A stretch of DNA of 20,137 bases from Schizochytrium sp. CCTCC M209059 (taxonomy: Eukaryota > Sar > Bigyra > Thraustochytrida > Thraustochytriidae). Under the pieces are notes generated by a model, which worked only from the letters and a program-made list of their open reading frames with translations, did no database searches and was not told the origin of the DNA. The translations under genes and the position numbers were made by a program. The stretch covers positions 188,445 to 208,581 of the forward strand of contig KN805388.1 in the NCBI GenBank assembly GCA_000818945.1, read 5' to 3'. Positions 8,921 through 17,379 of the stretch are shown piece after piece (the stretch's first letter is position 1; every line of letters begins with the position of its first letter).

Positions 8921-9491
8921 GGTCAAAAAAAGCACTTCGCCGATACCCGCGTCGACGGCGAACCCGGGTTTGCGTGCGTTCCGACATGTCCGTTGAGCCA
9001 CCTGGCTGGCGAAAGGGAGCGGAGTTGAGAGCACGTTTGCGCGCCGAGTCGAGCACGTGTGCACGCCGAGTCGATCTTTTTTACACTGAGTTTGACGCGA
9101 GACAAGGCAGGATAAGGCAAAAGAAAGCAAGGGAAAGCAAGGGAAAGCAAGGGAATGAAAGGTATTTGAAGAGTAAGGGGCAGTGCTGGGTTTCCCTTTT
9201 TGTCTCGTGGACTGGACTGGACAGGACTACACTGCACAAGTACTTTCTTTGCTTCTGGTCACATTTCGATCTTGATAAGCCTGCCAGAAAGAAGCACTTT
9301 TGGCGCGTGCAGAAGGACCGCCGACTCAGCTTCCCGTGCGCAAAGGAAGGAGAAGCTAGACGAGGCTGGAGATGCGAGGACGAGGCCGCGGCTGATCACC
9401 TCAAAGGACTTCCTGGCCTGTCGAGGTCGTCTCGCCTCTCTCGCGAGCGTGAGAGGACAGCGCGCGAGGCAGACGCACCCGCTTCAAAAGA
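8921..9491. promoter_or_regulatory. divergent intergenic region between the multi-RRM and WW genes
   Basis: 571 bp between start codons facing away from each other, expected to hold both promoters. It contains three perfect copies of a 10-bp purine-rich unit at 9123-9152 and an ACTGG/ACTGC-rich stretch near 9208-9236. No clear TATA box. Long plus-strand frames crossing it are artefacts of the GC-rich antisense strand of the RRM gene. Confidence 0.55.
9123..9152. repeat. three tandem copies of GAAAGCAAGG
   Basis: Three perfect 10-bp units, followed by a diverged fourth (GAATGAAAGG) at 9153-9162 and preceded by related AAGGCAGG/AAGGCAA words. Located about 200 bp upstream of the multi-RRM start and 340 bp upstream of the WW-gene start. 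Confidence 0.95.
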
Positions 9492-12400
9492 ATGTACGGC
9501 GCACAAAGCGCCGGCCAAAGGCAACGCGACCCGAGACGAAAGTCGGTTCGCCGAAAGCCGCCGCATGGCGCAGTGCCTGCGACGGCGCAAAGCCGGAAAA
9601 ATGGCCCACGCGTCGAATATCGCGGCCAGCGCGCAAATGCGCCCTTGAGTAGGTATTCAAGAGATCGCCCAAGTTCACCGGCAGTCAATGCGGTACGCAG
9701 ACAGAATGTGAACGATATCCTTTCGTGGACGAGTATTTCGCACGGCACGGACATGCACAGCCACGTAAACGTCTCGCAAGCGCACGAAGTAAATAGCCCA
9801 CGGAATCTCGACGCAAGTACTGCACGACGCATTGTGCTCCGGGATCGTATCGCCGTTGACCTACCTCTGGTTCCGACCGTAAAGTACAGACACGAAGGAG
9901 CACTTGGTGCAAGCGGCATGGCTCCCTCTGGACAGCTGAACGAGGCAAGTATGGCCTCGTTCATGACCTCGGAACCGACATCGACCACCATAATGGATTG
10001 TGTTGAAGTATCTGCAATGCGAGACCTCGTTCGAGATGTAAGGCGACGTGTTCGGTCCATGTCTCGCCGACAAGGCAGTGGGCAGGCCGGCCGAATTGAA
10101 AATGACGAGCATGCCCATGGACGACATCTGGCGCCAGCACTTCGTATCCTTCAGATTGAAACGAACAAACTCCAGATGCTACTCAAGGACATTTTGCAGC
10201 ACGATAACGGTTCCGGGCCTTCTATTTCGGGGCATTCTGTTCCGGCCGAGAGGCCTCCTGGCCAAGATCCTGGGGTCGTGCTTGAGGATGTAGATATGGG
10301 GGATCAAGCAATGGCTCCGGAGCCAGAGGCCCAACCTGATTTGCCACAGGAGGACGAGATTGAGAATGTCGGTCAACGCGAGGAGGGACATGAGGCGGCG
10401 CAATGGGAGATGGTCCTCGATCAAGAGACAGGATTGAACTATTTCTACAATGCAACAACGCAAGAGTCATCCTGGGAAGCTCCTCAGGAAATGAGGGAGG
10501 CGCCAGACGACATTCCAGATCATTCAACGAGCCGACACATGCCCCGCGGGAATCAGAGCGAGAGCTTCAAGCTACCGGCTTCAGCTGACCGCCGTGCTTC
10601 GCGGGAAAACCAGAGCGGAAGTGGAAAGTCGAGGGTTCTGAACAAATATCAATCCTCATCTTCTTCTTCGCGCCGTGCTTCAAGTCATAGTCAAGCCATT
10701 GATCGTGGTGATAAACACTCGGAGAGCCGTGCTTCGTTTCAGGAAGAAAGGTCAGGCAAATTTTTGCAGCAGAAGAAGGAAGAAAATGTGATCGGGTCGG
10801 GGCAAGTTTACGGTGATTGGCAGGCTTGGACGCAGCAGGATCCTGTTGTGAATGCTTCATCGCTGACCGATGCGGCCTGGCAGTCGGAGGTGGCAGCGGT
10901 CACCACCGAGACGCTCGAGGCCAAAGAAGAGAGCGGATTTAGTGCGGATGCGATCGCTCCGGCTGCCTCCGAGAACGTTGTTGTCGCCACAGACACGAGG
11001 TTAAGCGATGCTCTGAGCGAAGAGGCGTTGGCGCATCATGCAAGCTGGCCGGAATGGAGTCGCATGTGGGAATCTGAGGTCGGCATTTACTTGTACGTGA
11101 ACAATCATACGGGGAAAATCTCGCGCAAGGCACCGAAAGGGTGGACGTTTAGTACTGAAGACGACGGCAAGTCACCTTTGGCTGATCAGATTGTGGTTTT
11201 ACAGTCTGCGTATCGCGGGCATCGCGCCCGTGTGCAGATGCGCGAGCTTCGCGCCGAGGGCAGGTCTGATGAAGAAGGGAGAGACACCTTTGACGTGGAT
11301 GGGCTCGGCCAACAAGCCGGTGCAGGCGAACAGGAAGCTGCTGGATGGGGCCACCCTGTGATGACGCCCAAGACTGATACTTCGTACTCGGATATGTTTG
11401 CGGGCATTACGCTTGATGACGACTACGATGGGGATGATCCATTTGCGGCTCTCATGGGGGATGCTATGGAGATCCAGAGCCCAAGTGAAGACGTGCTTGA
11501 TGACTTGCGTGCGAGCGGCCTCGACGACCAGGATTGGAATCGTTCGATTGAGCTCGAGGACGCGCCCGTCGACCTCCCGACGGTCAACGCTAGCGAGTCA
11601 TCGCAATTTGCTCCAGCGGCACTGGACACGGCAATGTCAAGCGCCGAAACGCCCAAGAGTATCTTGAATCGTAGAGGCTCGACAAAGAAGCTTCTGATTG
11701 CCACTGACGACGACGAGGACGGCGTCAAAGAAGGCAACGATATGATGGGCATGGGCCCACCACCCGAGGTCTTGATTTGGAGCGCTCTGAATGCGCGTGC
11801 GACGCCCACAGGGCGGCAAGTTGGCGAATGGGTCGAGCGCGTGGACCCGGAGTCTGAAGAAGTGTATTATGCGAATCTCGCGACGGGCGAGTCAAAGTGG
11901 GAAATGCCTGCAGACTTTGATCGGCGCAGCGGCCAGCTCCAAATGGCTACCACGGACGAGGCGTGGGAAGAGCTAGTGTCGCCGACGGGGCGGCATTTAT
12001 TTTGGTACAATTGGAGCAACGGCGAACGAACTGCAGAGACGCCACCAGCTCTGCGCGAAGGGCGGGGAAGCGCAGCTTCGGTGACGCTTGCGTCGATGGA
12101 GCACGAGGGATCAAATCGAATTCAAGCCGAGTACCTTTGGGAGCTGTTGCGGTCGAATGCCACGGCAGTCATGTCGTGCGGAGCATGGGTGTGTCTTGAG
12201 GAGGCGACGCATGGTGATCATTTCTACTATTGCAAGTCGACAGGAGACTCGCAATGGGAACGACCTGAGGCATGGAACGATGCGGAAGCAACGCCCATTG
12301 AAGAGTTATCGCGCTCGAGCGCATCCGTGGAGCCCAAGGAGGAGACTGAAAGCAAAGAGGGAGATGCGCCAAAAATGCGACGCAAAAACTCGAGCTTGCA

Positions 12401-13127
12401 GTCGCTTGTGCACGCGAAGAAACTTGCTCGCACGTTGACGATGAAACGTAAAAACCGTAGCTGGAGTTGTGTGGTAAGCCCGCACGACCGTTGTCTGTTC
12501 GAGTACAATTGGGATACTTGTCTTGTGCGCAAGACTCTAAATTTGAATGCCAAGCAAGTGAATCCAATGCGACGCTTTCTTTTACAGAACACGACGACGC
12601 TGGAAGATGGCATGCAGCTTGGTGGACCGCGTCAGCTGCCCGGAGGCACGCGGCATTTGTGGTCTCTTTTGCGAGCGCGAGCCGTGGAGACGGGGGTTGA
12701 GGCTGAAGGCTGGAGAGAATACTTGGATGAGCTTTCTCGTGAACTCTTTTATGGCACGATTGATGGTCGAGAATGGCAGTGGGAGCGACCCTCTGTGCTA
12801 TCTTTAGCAAGCGACGCAAAAGAACTTGCCTTGACTGACGGCGTTGATGGTGCGGCAACTGATGAGGAAAGTAAGAGCGTTGGGCCGCGGCCTGGATCCG
12901 AATGGCGCACCGTCAAGTCGCTGGAGGGTGGTACATACTGGATTCACCGCGAGACGGGACGGAAGTCGTACGTGGATCCAGCAGAGACGGGTTCAAGGGG
13001 AACATTTCAGCGAACACCCACAATGTCATCGATCCAGTCGTCAACACCATCGTTCCAGGTTTCGAATCGCGCGATTTTGTCACCCAAGGGTAAAAAGCTC
13101 TTTGCATTCGACGATGGCGAGAACTAA
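9492..13127 (+). CDS. WW-domain array protein with IQ motif
   Basis: Predicted 1211 residues, single exon. Four canonical WW domains (WxnYFY..., second Trp 23 residues after the first, Pro 3 further) lie at 305-331, 780-806, 899-925 and 1074-1100. Four WW-like modules lie between or after them, at 522-548, 825-851, 991-1017 and 1138-1163. They keep the first Trp and the aromatic strand, but the second Trp is Arg545, Ala848, Lys1014 and Tyr1160. An IQ motif fits at 570-580 (LQSAYRGHRAR), suggesting calmodulin binding. A leader with [IL]W-x-x-L and a later Ala precedes three of the canonical WWs (Trp763, Trp883, Trp1057). The region at 380-420 is Ser/Arg-rich. WW domains bind Pro-rich ligands, so a scaffold role is likely, but partners are unknown. 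The start is uncertain: 9492 is the first ATG in frame (A at -3), and the first 240 residues show no domain, only two helix-like stretches. Confidence 0.85.
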   Translation: MYGAQSAGQRQRDPRRKSVRRKPPHGAVPATAQSRKNGPRVEYRGQRANAPLSRYSRDRPSSPAVNAVRRQNVNDILSWTSISHGTDMHSHVNVSQAHEVNSPRNLDASTARRIVLRDRIAVDLPLVPTVKYRHEGALGASGMAPSGQLNEASMASFMTSEPTSTTIMDCVEVSAMRDLVRDVRRRVRSMSRRQGSGQAGRIENDEHAHGRHLAPALRILQIETNKLQMLLKDILQHDNGSGPSISGHSVPAERPPGQDPGVVLEDVDMGDQAMAPEPEAQPDLPQEDEIENVGQREEGHEAAQWEMVLDQETGLNYFYNATTQESSWEAPQEMREAPDDIPDHSTSRHMPRGNQSESFKLPASADRRASRENQSGSGKSRVLNKYQSSSSSSRRASSHSQAIDRGDKHSESRASFQEERSGKFLQQKKEENVIGSGQVYGDWQAWTQQDPVVNASSLTDAAWQSEVAAVTTETLEAKEESGFSADAIAPAASENVVVATDTRLSDALSEEALAHHASWPEWSRMWESEVGIYLYVNNHTGKISRKAPKGWTFSTEDDGKSPLADQIVVLQSAYRGHRARVQMRELRAEGRSDEEGRDTFDVDGLGQQAGAGEQEAAGWGHPVMTPKTDTSYSDMFAGITLDDDYDGDDPFAALMGDAMEIQSPSEDVLDDLRASGLDDQDWNRSIELEDAPVDLPTVNASESSQFAPAALDTAMSSAETPKSILNRRGSTKKLLIATDDDEDGVKEGNDMMGMGPPPEVLIWSALNARATPTGRQVGEWVERVDPESEEVYYANLATGESKWEMPADFDRRSGQLQMATTDEAWEELVSPTGRHLFWYNWSNGERTAETPPALREGRGSAASVTLASMEHEGSNRIQAEYLWELLRSNATAVMSCGAWVCLEEATHGDHFYYCKSTGDSQWERPEAWNDAEATPIEELSRSSASVEPKEETESKEGDAPKMRRKNSSLQSLVHAKKLARTLTMKRKNRSWSCVVSPHDRCLFEYNWDTCLVRKTLNLNAKQVNPMRRFLLQNTTTLEDGMQLGGPRQLPGGTRHLWSLLRARAVETGVEAEGWREYLDELSRELFYGTIDGREWQWERPSVLSLASDAKELALTDGVDGAATDEESKSVGPRPGSEWRTVKSLEGGTYWIHRETGRKSYVDPAETGSRGTFQRTPTMSSIQSSTPSFQVSNRAILSPKGKKLFAFDDGEN

Positions 13128-13548
13128 AGTAGCCCCTCATGTAAAAAAAGTTCACCGTTGGTAATTTTGTTTGTCGAGGATTTGATTTCAAGTTGAAGAA
13201 AGAAAGGAAAGAAAGAAACAAAGAAGGAAAAGAAAGAAACACTGACTGTGATTAATTTAGGTTTGACATGAGTTGGTGCGACAGAATAACAATGACAAGA
13301 GAGTCGGGAAAAATGATGCAAATGAGACCTATCTAAGGAAAGGTTAGTAGTATAACTAACCAAAAAAAAGAAGAAATGAAAGTGGGATTGTTTGTCATGT
13401 TCAGTCGAAATGGGTTATACTAGTACATAAATACTTCTAACTATGGATGGAGGTATGGAGTGGCAAAGGAGTTCTCTACGAAACGAAGACTTGCTACTAT
13501 TTTCTCCTTGGGGAGAAAGACCGACCATAATGATCGAATCAAATCAGA
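13128..13548. other. convergent 3' intergenic region, WW gene and zinc-repeat gene
   Basis: 421 bp of AT-rich sequence between two stop codons that face each other. It holds a purine tract with a mirror repeat (13195-13240) and, near the zinc gene, a 7-bp hairpin with a 4-nt loop (TTTCTCC 13501-13507 with GGAGAAA 13512-13518). No canonical AATAAA is found on either strand; AATAAC near 13285 and ATAAAT near 13426 are possible variants. Confidence 0.7.
13196..13217. repeat. 22-bp polypurine mirror repeat
   Basis: The GAAA-rich sequence reads the same in both directions on one strand, with 11 matching positions on each side of GG at 13206-13207, inside a longer GAAA/AAGG purine tract. Such mirror repeats can adopt intramolecular triplex DNA. 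Confidence 0.85.
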
Positions 13549-14947
13549 TTAGTGGTGGGGCTGGCGGTGCGACATGTACTCGGAAAGCTTGGGAGACTTT
13601 GCACGGTACTGCTCTTGGCTCTGGAACTGCTGGATTGCCTGGAGCTTTGCGAGCTGCTCTTGGAGCGCGGCAAAGTCGGCAAGGCCATGCTTCTGCGAGT
13701 GTTGAGGCTGCTGGAGCGGAGGGGTGCCCGGGGCCGAGGCGCGCGCACGAAGAGCGTCCAGAATGGCCTGGGCGTTGATCGGCTGCTGCTGATGCTGCTG
13801 CTGCTGGATGTGCGCCGGTTGAGCGGTGGGGAGTGAAGGCACGGAGCTGGAGCGGGAGGGCTGCTCGCGCTCCTGCGAGGCGAACCGATCCATGCTGCGG
13901 AGTGATCCGCTCTGCAGGTTCATGAGGAGAATGTCGCGAATTCGCTGCTCTTGCTGCTCACGGCGGCGCTGCTCCTCCTCGAAGCGCTTGTTCTCCTCCT
14001 CCTTTTCCTCTTGCTGCTGCCGCTGCCGCTGCTGCTGCTGCTGCTGAAGAAGGTTCATGGACACAAACGAAGAGTTGAGCATGAGCGGTCTGCTCGACTC
14101 CTGGGTGCTGTTAGCAAAGAGAGGATGCGACGGGGAAGAAGTGGAGGGGGAAGGGGCAGGGTTGGCAGCGCGGGCTTCGGGCGCGGTCTGCACAGCACGA
14201 GACGGGGTGGGGCGGAGGATCGGGTTGGAGGGCGCAGATGCGACGGGAAGACGCGAGGTCATGACCGGTGCATGCTGCATGTGCACCTGCTGTGGCTGCT
14301 GCTGTTGATGCGCCATGGTGGATGCGGCGAGCAGCTTGCGGTGCTGGGTTCCGTGCTTGGCGCAAAAGGGGCTGCCACCGCGCGCGCTCTTGCCGCATCC
14401 GCCAACGGTGCAGCGACGTCCACCGCCGTGCTTGACGCAAAAGTTAGTGGATCCAACGGCAGACTTGTCGCAGTTCTCCTTGGCGCAGCGGCGACCACCG
14501 CCGTGCGCAATGCAATAGTCGGTCGAGCCACGCGCAGCCTTGGTGCAGCCAGGGAGCTTGCAGCGCTTGCCGCCGCCATGGGCCTTGCAAAGATCGGTAG
14601 ATCCCTGCGCGGATTTGGAGCATCCAGCAACGGAGCAACGGCGTCCGCCTCCATGAGCCTTGCAGCGTGTGGTCCTGCCCTGCGCACTTTTGAAGCACCC
14701 GGGCATATCGCAGCGGCGGCCGGCGGCATGACGGATGCAGACGAGGCCGGCGTTACCGACGACGCGGTCGCAACCGGGATGCTCGCAGAGATGGTCACCT
14801 GGCGTGGATGGTGCGCCAGTGCTGTTTGGGGCAGAAGGCGATCCGTGTGCGCTTTGGGGCGGGGAGGTTGGTGTGCTGAGGCGGATGAGCGCGGGAGGCG
14901 TCATCATGTTGTCGCGACCGTCGCATGCGGCGCCCTGTTGATGGTGG

Positions 14948-14992
<45 letters not shown>

Positions 14993-15291
14993 AGCTGGAG
15001 GGCCATCTGCTTTGCGAGCTGGAAGAGCTGCTGCTGCTCAAAGAGTTGCTCTGCGTTGATCTTGCGCTTGCGCGAGTTGTTGAGGCCCATCTGGTTGGCC
15101 ATGCTCATGAGCGCGTCGACGCTGGATGCCGTGAGGCCCTGGGTTTCGGCGACGCTGCGCGGGGACACGCTGCCGTCCTCGTGGGGCTGTCTGTCCAGAT
15201 GCGGCACCTCGCGTCCATCGTTGAACAGCCACTGTAGCCTCTCGTCCGCGGGCGCGTCTCCGCTCGAGCCCTGCTCCGGCGCGTGGCGCAT
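13549..15291 (-). CDS. protein with six tandem C-X4-C-X10-C-X2-H zinc repeats (WRKY19-like zinc-finger type)
   Basis: Predicted 580 residues. Residues 169-318 are six contiguous 25-residue repeats, each C-X4-C-X10-C-X2-H and mostly ending HGGGRR/KR, with a GC-x-KSA-x-G core. All 18 Cys and 6 His are present. The first repeat (HAAGRR, DRVVGN) and last (KHGTQH) are the most diverged. Proteins of this kind in oomycetes and plants are often labelled 'WRKY19-like' although no WRKY domain is present here. A nuclear, nucleic-acid-binding role is inferred, helped by a basic SRKRK stretch at about 73-77. Gln14-His3 lies at about 101-117, and a Gln/Glu-rich coiled-coil-like stretch follows the zinc repeats in the second half. 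Start: the first ATG in frame is at 15291 (A at -3); the frame upstream opens only at a TTG. An antisense frame of 428 codons is a by-product of CTG/GCC bias. Confidence 0.87.
14012..14047. repeat. CTG/CCG triplet array coding a second Gln/Arg tract
   Basis: CTG triplets with two CCG interruptions encode a Gln tract broken by two Arg at the head of the coiled-coil-like stretch of the zinc-repeat protein. Confidence 0.85.
14950..14991. repeat. CTG/TTG triplet array coding Gln14
   Basis: Fourteen Gln codons, nine CAG and five CAA on the minus strand, in the zinc-repeat protein upstream of its fingers. The CAA interruptions would stabilise the array against slippage. Confidence 0.92.
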
Positions 15292-16046
15292 CCTCGCTCG
15301 CTCGCTCGCTTCTGCCGCCGCCGCCAAGATTCGCTTCTGCTGCTGCTGCCGGCGAGGCCGGGTCGCTCGAGCGGTCGGCAATTCAACCAACGATCTCTCT
15401 CTGGCCGGGGGGGCGGAAAAGCGTCCCCTGCTCGAGGCGCAGTCGGCCGCTGCGGCGTCTGCGAAGGGTTGCGTCCGCGTCGGCGTCCGCGTCGCGGTCT
15501 GCGCTGCGCTGCGTGCCGAGCGCGTCTGTCTGTGCGTCTGTCTGTCTGGCCGGCCGCCTCGACGTCGCGCGTCAAGTCAAGGCCGGGGCGGAGGACTCGG
15601 CGTCGGGATGGGATGGAGGGATGGAGGGATGGATGCAGAGGGAGGGAGGGCTGACTCGGCTGCTCAGGCCTGGCGGGCGTCCGGCGGCACGAGGGGGGAA
15701 CGGGAGGAGACGGTATGAAGGCCTGCCGTCGGGTCCTCGCGGCGGCAACGGCCACGGCAGGCGAGGATGGGTTTCAAAAGGTTTGTGATTTGAATCGAAC
15801 GAACCGGGGATCTCGACCGCCGCGAGCGCCTCGAATGGCGGGCGCGGCTGGCTGGCTGGCTGGCTGATCGGCCGGGAGGGAGGGAGGGAGGAAGGAAGAG
15901 AGGCTCGGGCGTGGGCTTCGATCGATCGATCGATTGGTCGGCGACCGAGCGTGACCGTCAAGCGCGCCGAGCAGTACTGTCCTCTTTTTTTTTTTTTCCT
16001 TTTCTTTTCAGAGCGGACGGCTGGCTGGCCGGCTGACTGTCTCTCC
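15292..16046. promoter_or_regulatory. upstream region of the zinc-repeat gene
   Basis: GC-rich sequence that should hold the 5' UTR and promoter of the minus-strand zinc gene. It contains CTCG x4 (15293-15308) directly against the start codon, a GGAT/GGAG-rich stretch (15605-15650), GGCT x5 (15846-15865), a GGGA stretch (15874-15898), CGAT x4 (15919-15934) and a T13 run (15985-15997). No TATA box is obvious. No frame here shows a recognisable protein. Confidence 0.5.
15846..15934. repeat. cluster of GGCT, GGGA and CGAT tetranucleotide arrays
   Basis: Five GGCT (15846-15865), a GGGA/GGAA purine stretch (15874-15898) and four CGAT (15919-15934) follow one another within 90 bp. CGAT arrays are self-complementary. 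Confidence 0.92.
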
Positions 16047-16197
16047 AGCTAGCTAGCTAGCTGGCTTGCTCGCGGCACCCGTTCTTTGCGGCTGTCTGCG
16101 GCGGCTGGCTGGCGTCGGATGCGGCGCGACGAGAGTCACGTGCGGCCTCGCTCGCTCGCTCGCTCGTTTGGGCTTGGCTGGGCTTTGGCTTGGCTGC
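16047..16197. repeat. AGCT x4, CTCG x5 and CTTGGCT-type repeats
   Basis: AGCT x4 at 16047-16062 and CTCG x5 at 16147-16166, then GGGCTTGGCT-type words to 16197. No coding frame across this stretch gives a believable protein. Confidence 0.9.
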
Positions 16198-16314
16198 GCT
16201 ACGCTGGCGTTGAATCTGCTTCTACTGCTTCTGCTTTCTCGCGCGCGATTTGCAGGTCCGAGTTTGGGTTTTGAACCTCGAGCGCCTCTCCTTGTTTTCC
16301 CCGCCTCTTTGGGC

Positions 16315-16500
16315 CCTTCTTTTCTTTTTCTCTCTCTCTGTCTCTCTCTCTCTCTCCTTTCTTTCTTTTCTTTCCTCCCCGGCCCGCGAAGCCGCCGAAG
16401 CCAAGCCAGAGAGACGATCAACTTTTTTTCTTTTTACTTTTTTCTTTTCTTTTACCTGCTATTTTCTATTCTTTTTCTTCCTTCTTTTTCTTTTTCCCCT
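16315..16500. repeat. long polypyrimidine tracts
   Basis: 16315-16380 is almost pure C/T, including a (TC)n dinucleotide run with one G at 16340. A second T/C-rich stretch runs from about 16421 to 16500. The hydrophobic Phe/Leu/Ser 'proteins' read here come only from this composition. Confidence 0.92.
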
Positions 16501-16660
16501 CCCCGGCCTCCCGGCCGCGGCCTTCCTGAAGTCGCTCCTGTTTTGTTTTCCTCCTCTCTTCCAGGCGAGCCTTGCTTCCTGGCCCGCATCCGCCCCGCAT
16601 TTCCCACATCTCCCCACGCCCGCTCGTGCCCCTCGCGCCCGGTCTTGTGCAGGAGCAACT

Positions 16661-16680
16661 CTTGGCTTGGCTTGGCTTGG
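16661..16680. repeat. CTTGG x4 pentanucleotide array
   Basis: Four perfect CTTGG units, the reverse complement of the CCAAG words found upstream of PACRG and also seen near 16173-16195. Confidence 0.93.
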
Positions 16681-16860
16681 CGTGGAATGTGTTTTTTTTT
16701 TGTTGTTTTTTTCTCTGCGCGGTGCTGTTGACTGGCCGTCGCGAGAGGGGAAGGGGAGACGCAGATGCACGAGGACGTACTACTTGTACTTGCCGCCGCC
16801 GCACGACGCGGTCTTGACGTGCGTCGATCGCTTCATCAAAACACAGATGAAATATTCATG

Positions 16861-17015
16861 CTCGCTTGCACGCTCGCACGCACGCTCGCACGCTTGCACG
16901 CACGCATGGATAAATGGACGAACGGAGAAACGAACGAGCGGGCGAATGTGAGGACGAACGAACGAACGAACGAACGAACGAGTGGACGAACGAATGTACG
17001 AGCGAGCGAACGAAC
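16861..17015. repeat. CGCACG-type and CGAA x6 arrays
   Basis: ACGC/TCGC/TTGC variants of a CACGC unit fill 16861-16908. Six perfect CGAA units lie at 16955-16978, flanked by diverged copies to about 17015. Frames through here give Arg/Thr/Asn/Glu or Ser/Phe/Val repeats and are not genes. Confidence 0.92.
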
Positions 17016-17211
17016 GGCTGTGTTTTGGTTTTCGCACGTTCGCCGAAAGCAAAGCTTGACGCAGAGCAGTTCCCGGCGCCGTCGTGCCGTACCGCTCCGC
17101 TCCGCACCGGACTGGACCCCTCGGCGTTGACTTTCGTTCGAGGGAGGCCACAGAAGACGGCGATGGCGAAGGCAATGATCTGCGTCCGCAGAAGCGAGCT
17201 GAGATGGAAAT

Positions 17212-17270
17212 GCAAGCAAGCAAGTAAGACATGCGTGCGTGCGTGCGTGCATGCATGGATGACTGGCTGG
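17212..17270. repeat. AAGC, TGCG and TGCA/TGGC arrays
   Basis: Short AAGC array (17212-17224), then TGCG/TGCA units (17232-17256) grading into GGAT and GGCT words. Confidence 0.88.
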
Positions 17271-17379
17271 CCACAGCGGATGGACGGAAAGGAACAAGAT
17301 GCAAGGCACGAGGCACGAGGAGGTTGACGAAGAGGAAGCTTGCCTTGGTTGCTGGCTGGCTCACCTGGTCGGCCCGCCA

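Noticed and set aside
8626..9648. 340-codon plus-strand open frame across the start of the multi-RRM gene
   Set aside because: Arg/Ala-rich antisense of a GC-rich coding region running into the divergent promoter; no domain.
13951..15237. 428-codon plus-strand open frame opposite the zinc-repeat gene
   Set aside because: Its sequence is Leu/Ala/Gly-rich and comes from CTG, GCC and TGG triplets antisense to Gln and Cys/Gly codons; the minus strand has the clear zinc repeats.
15292..15390. N-terminal extension of the zinc-repeat protein
   Set aside because: Opens only at a TTG and translates a CTCG array.
16066..16951. Hydrophobic plus-strand frames that resemble membrane proteins
   Set aside because: The Phe/Leu/Ser runs are direct readings of polypyrimidine and CTTGGCT repeats in several frames at once.
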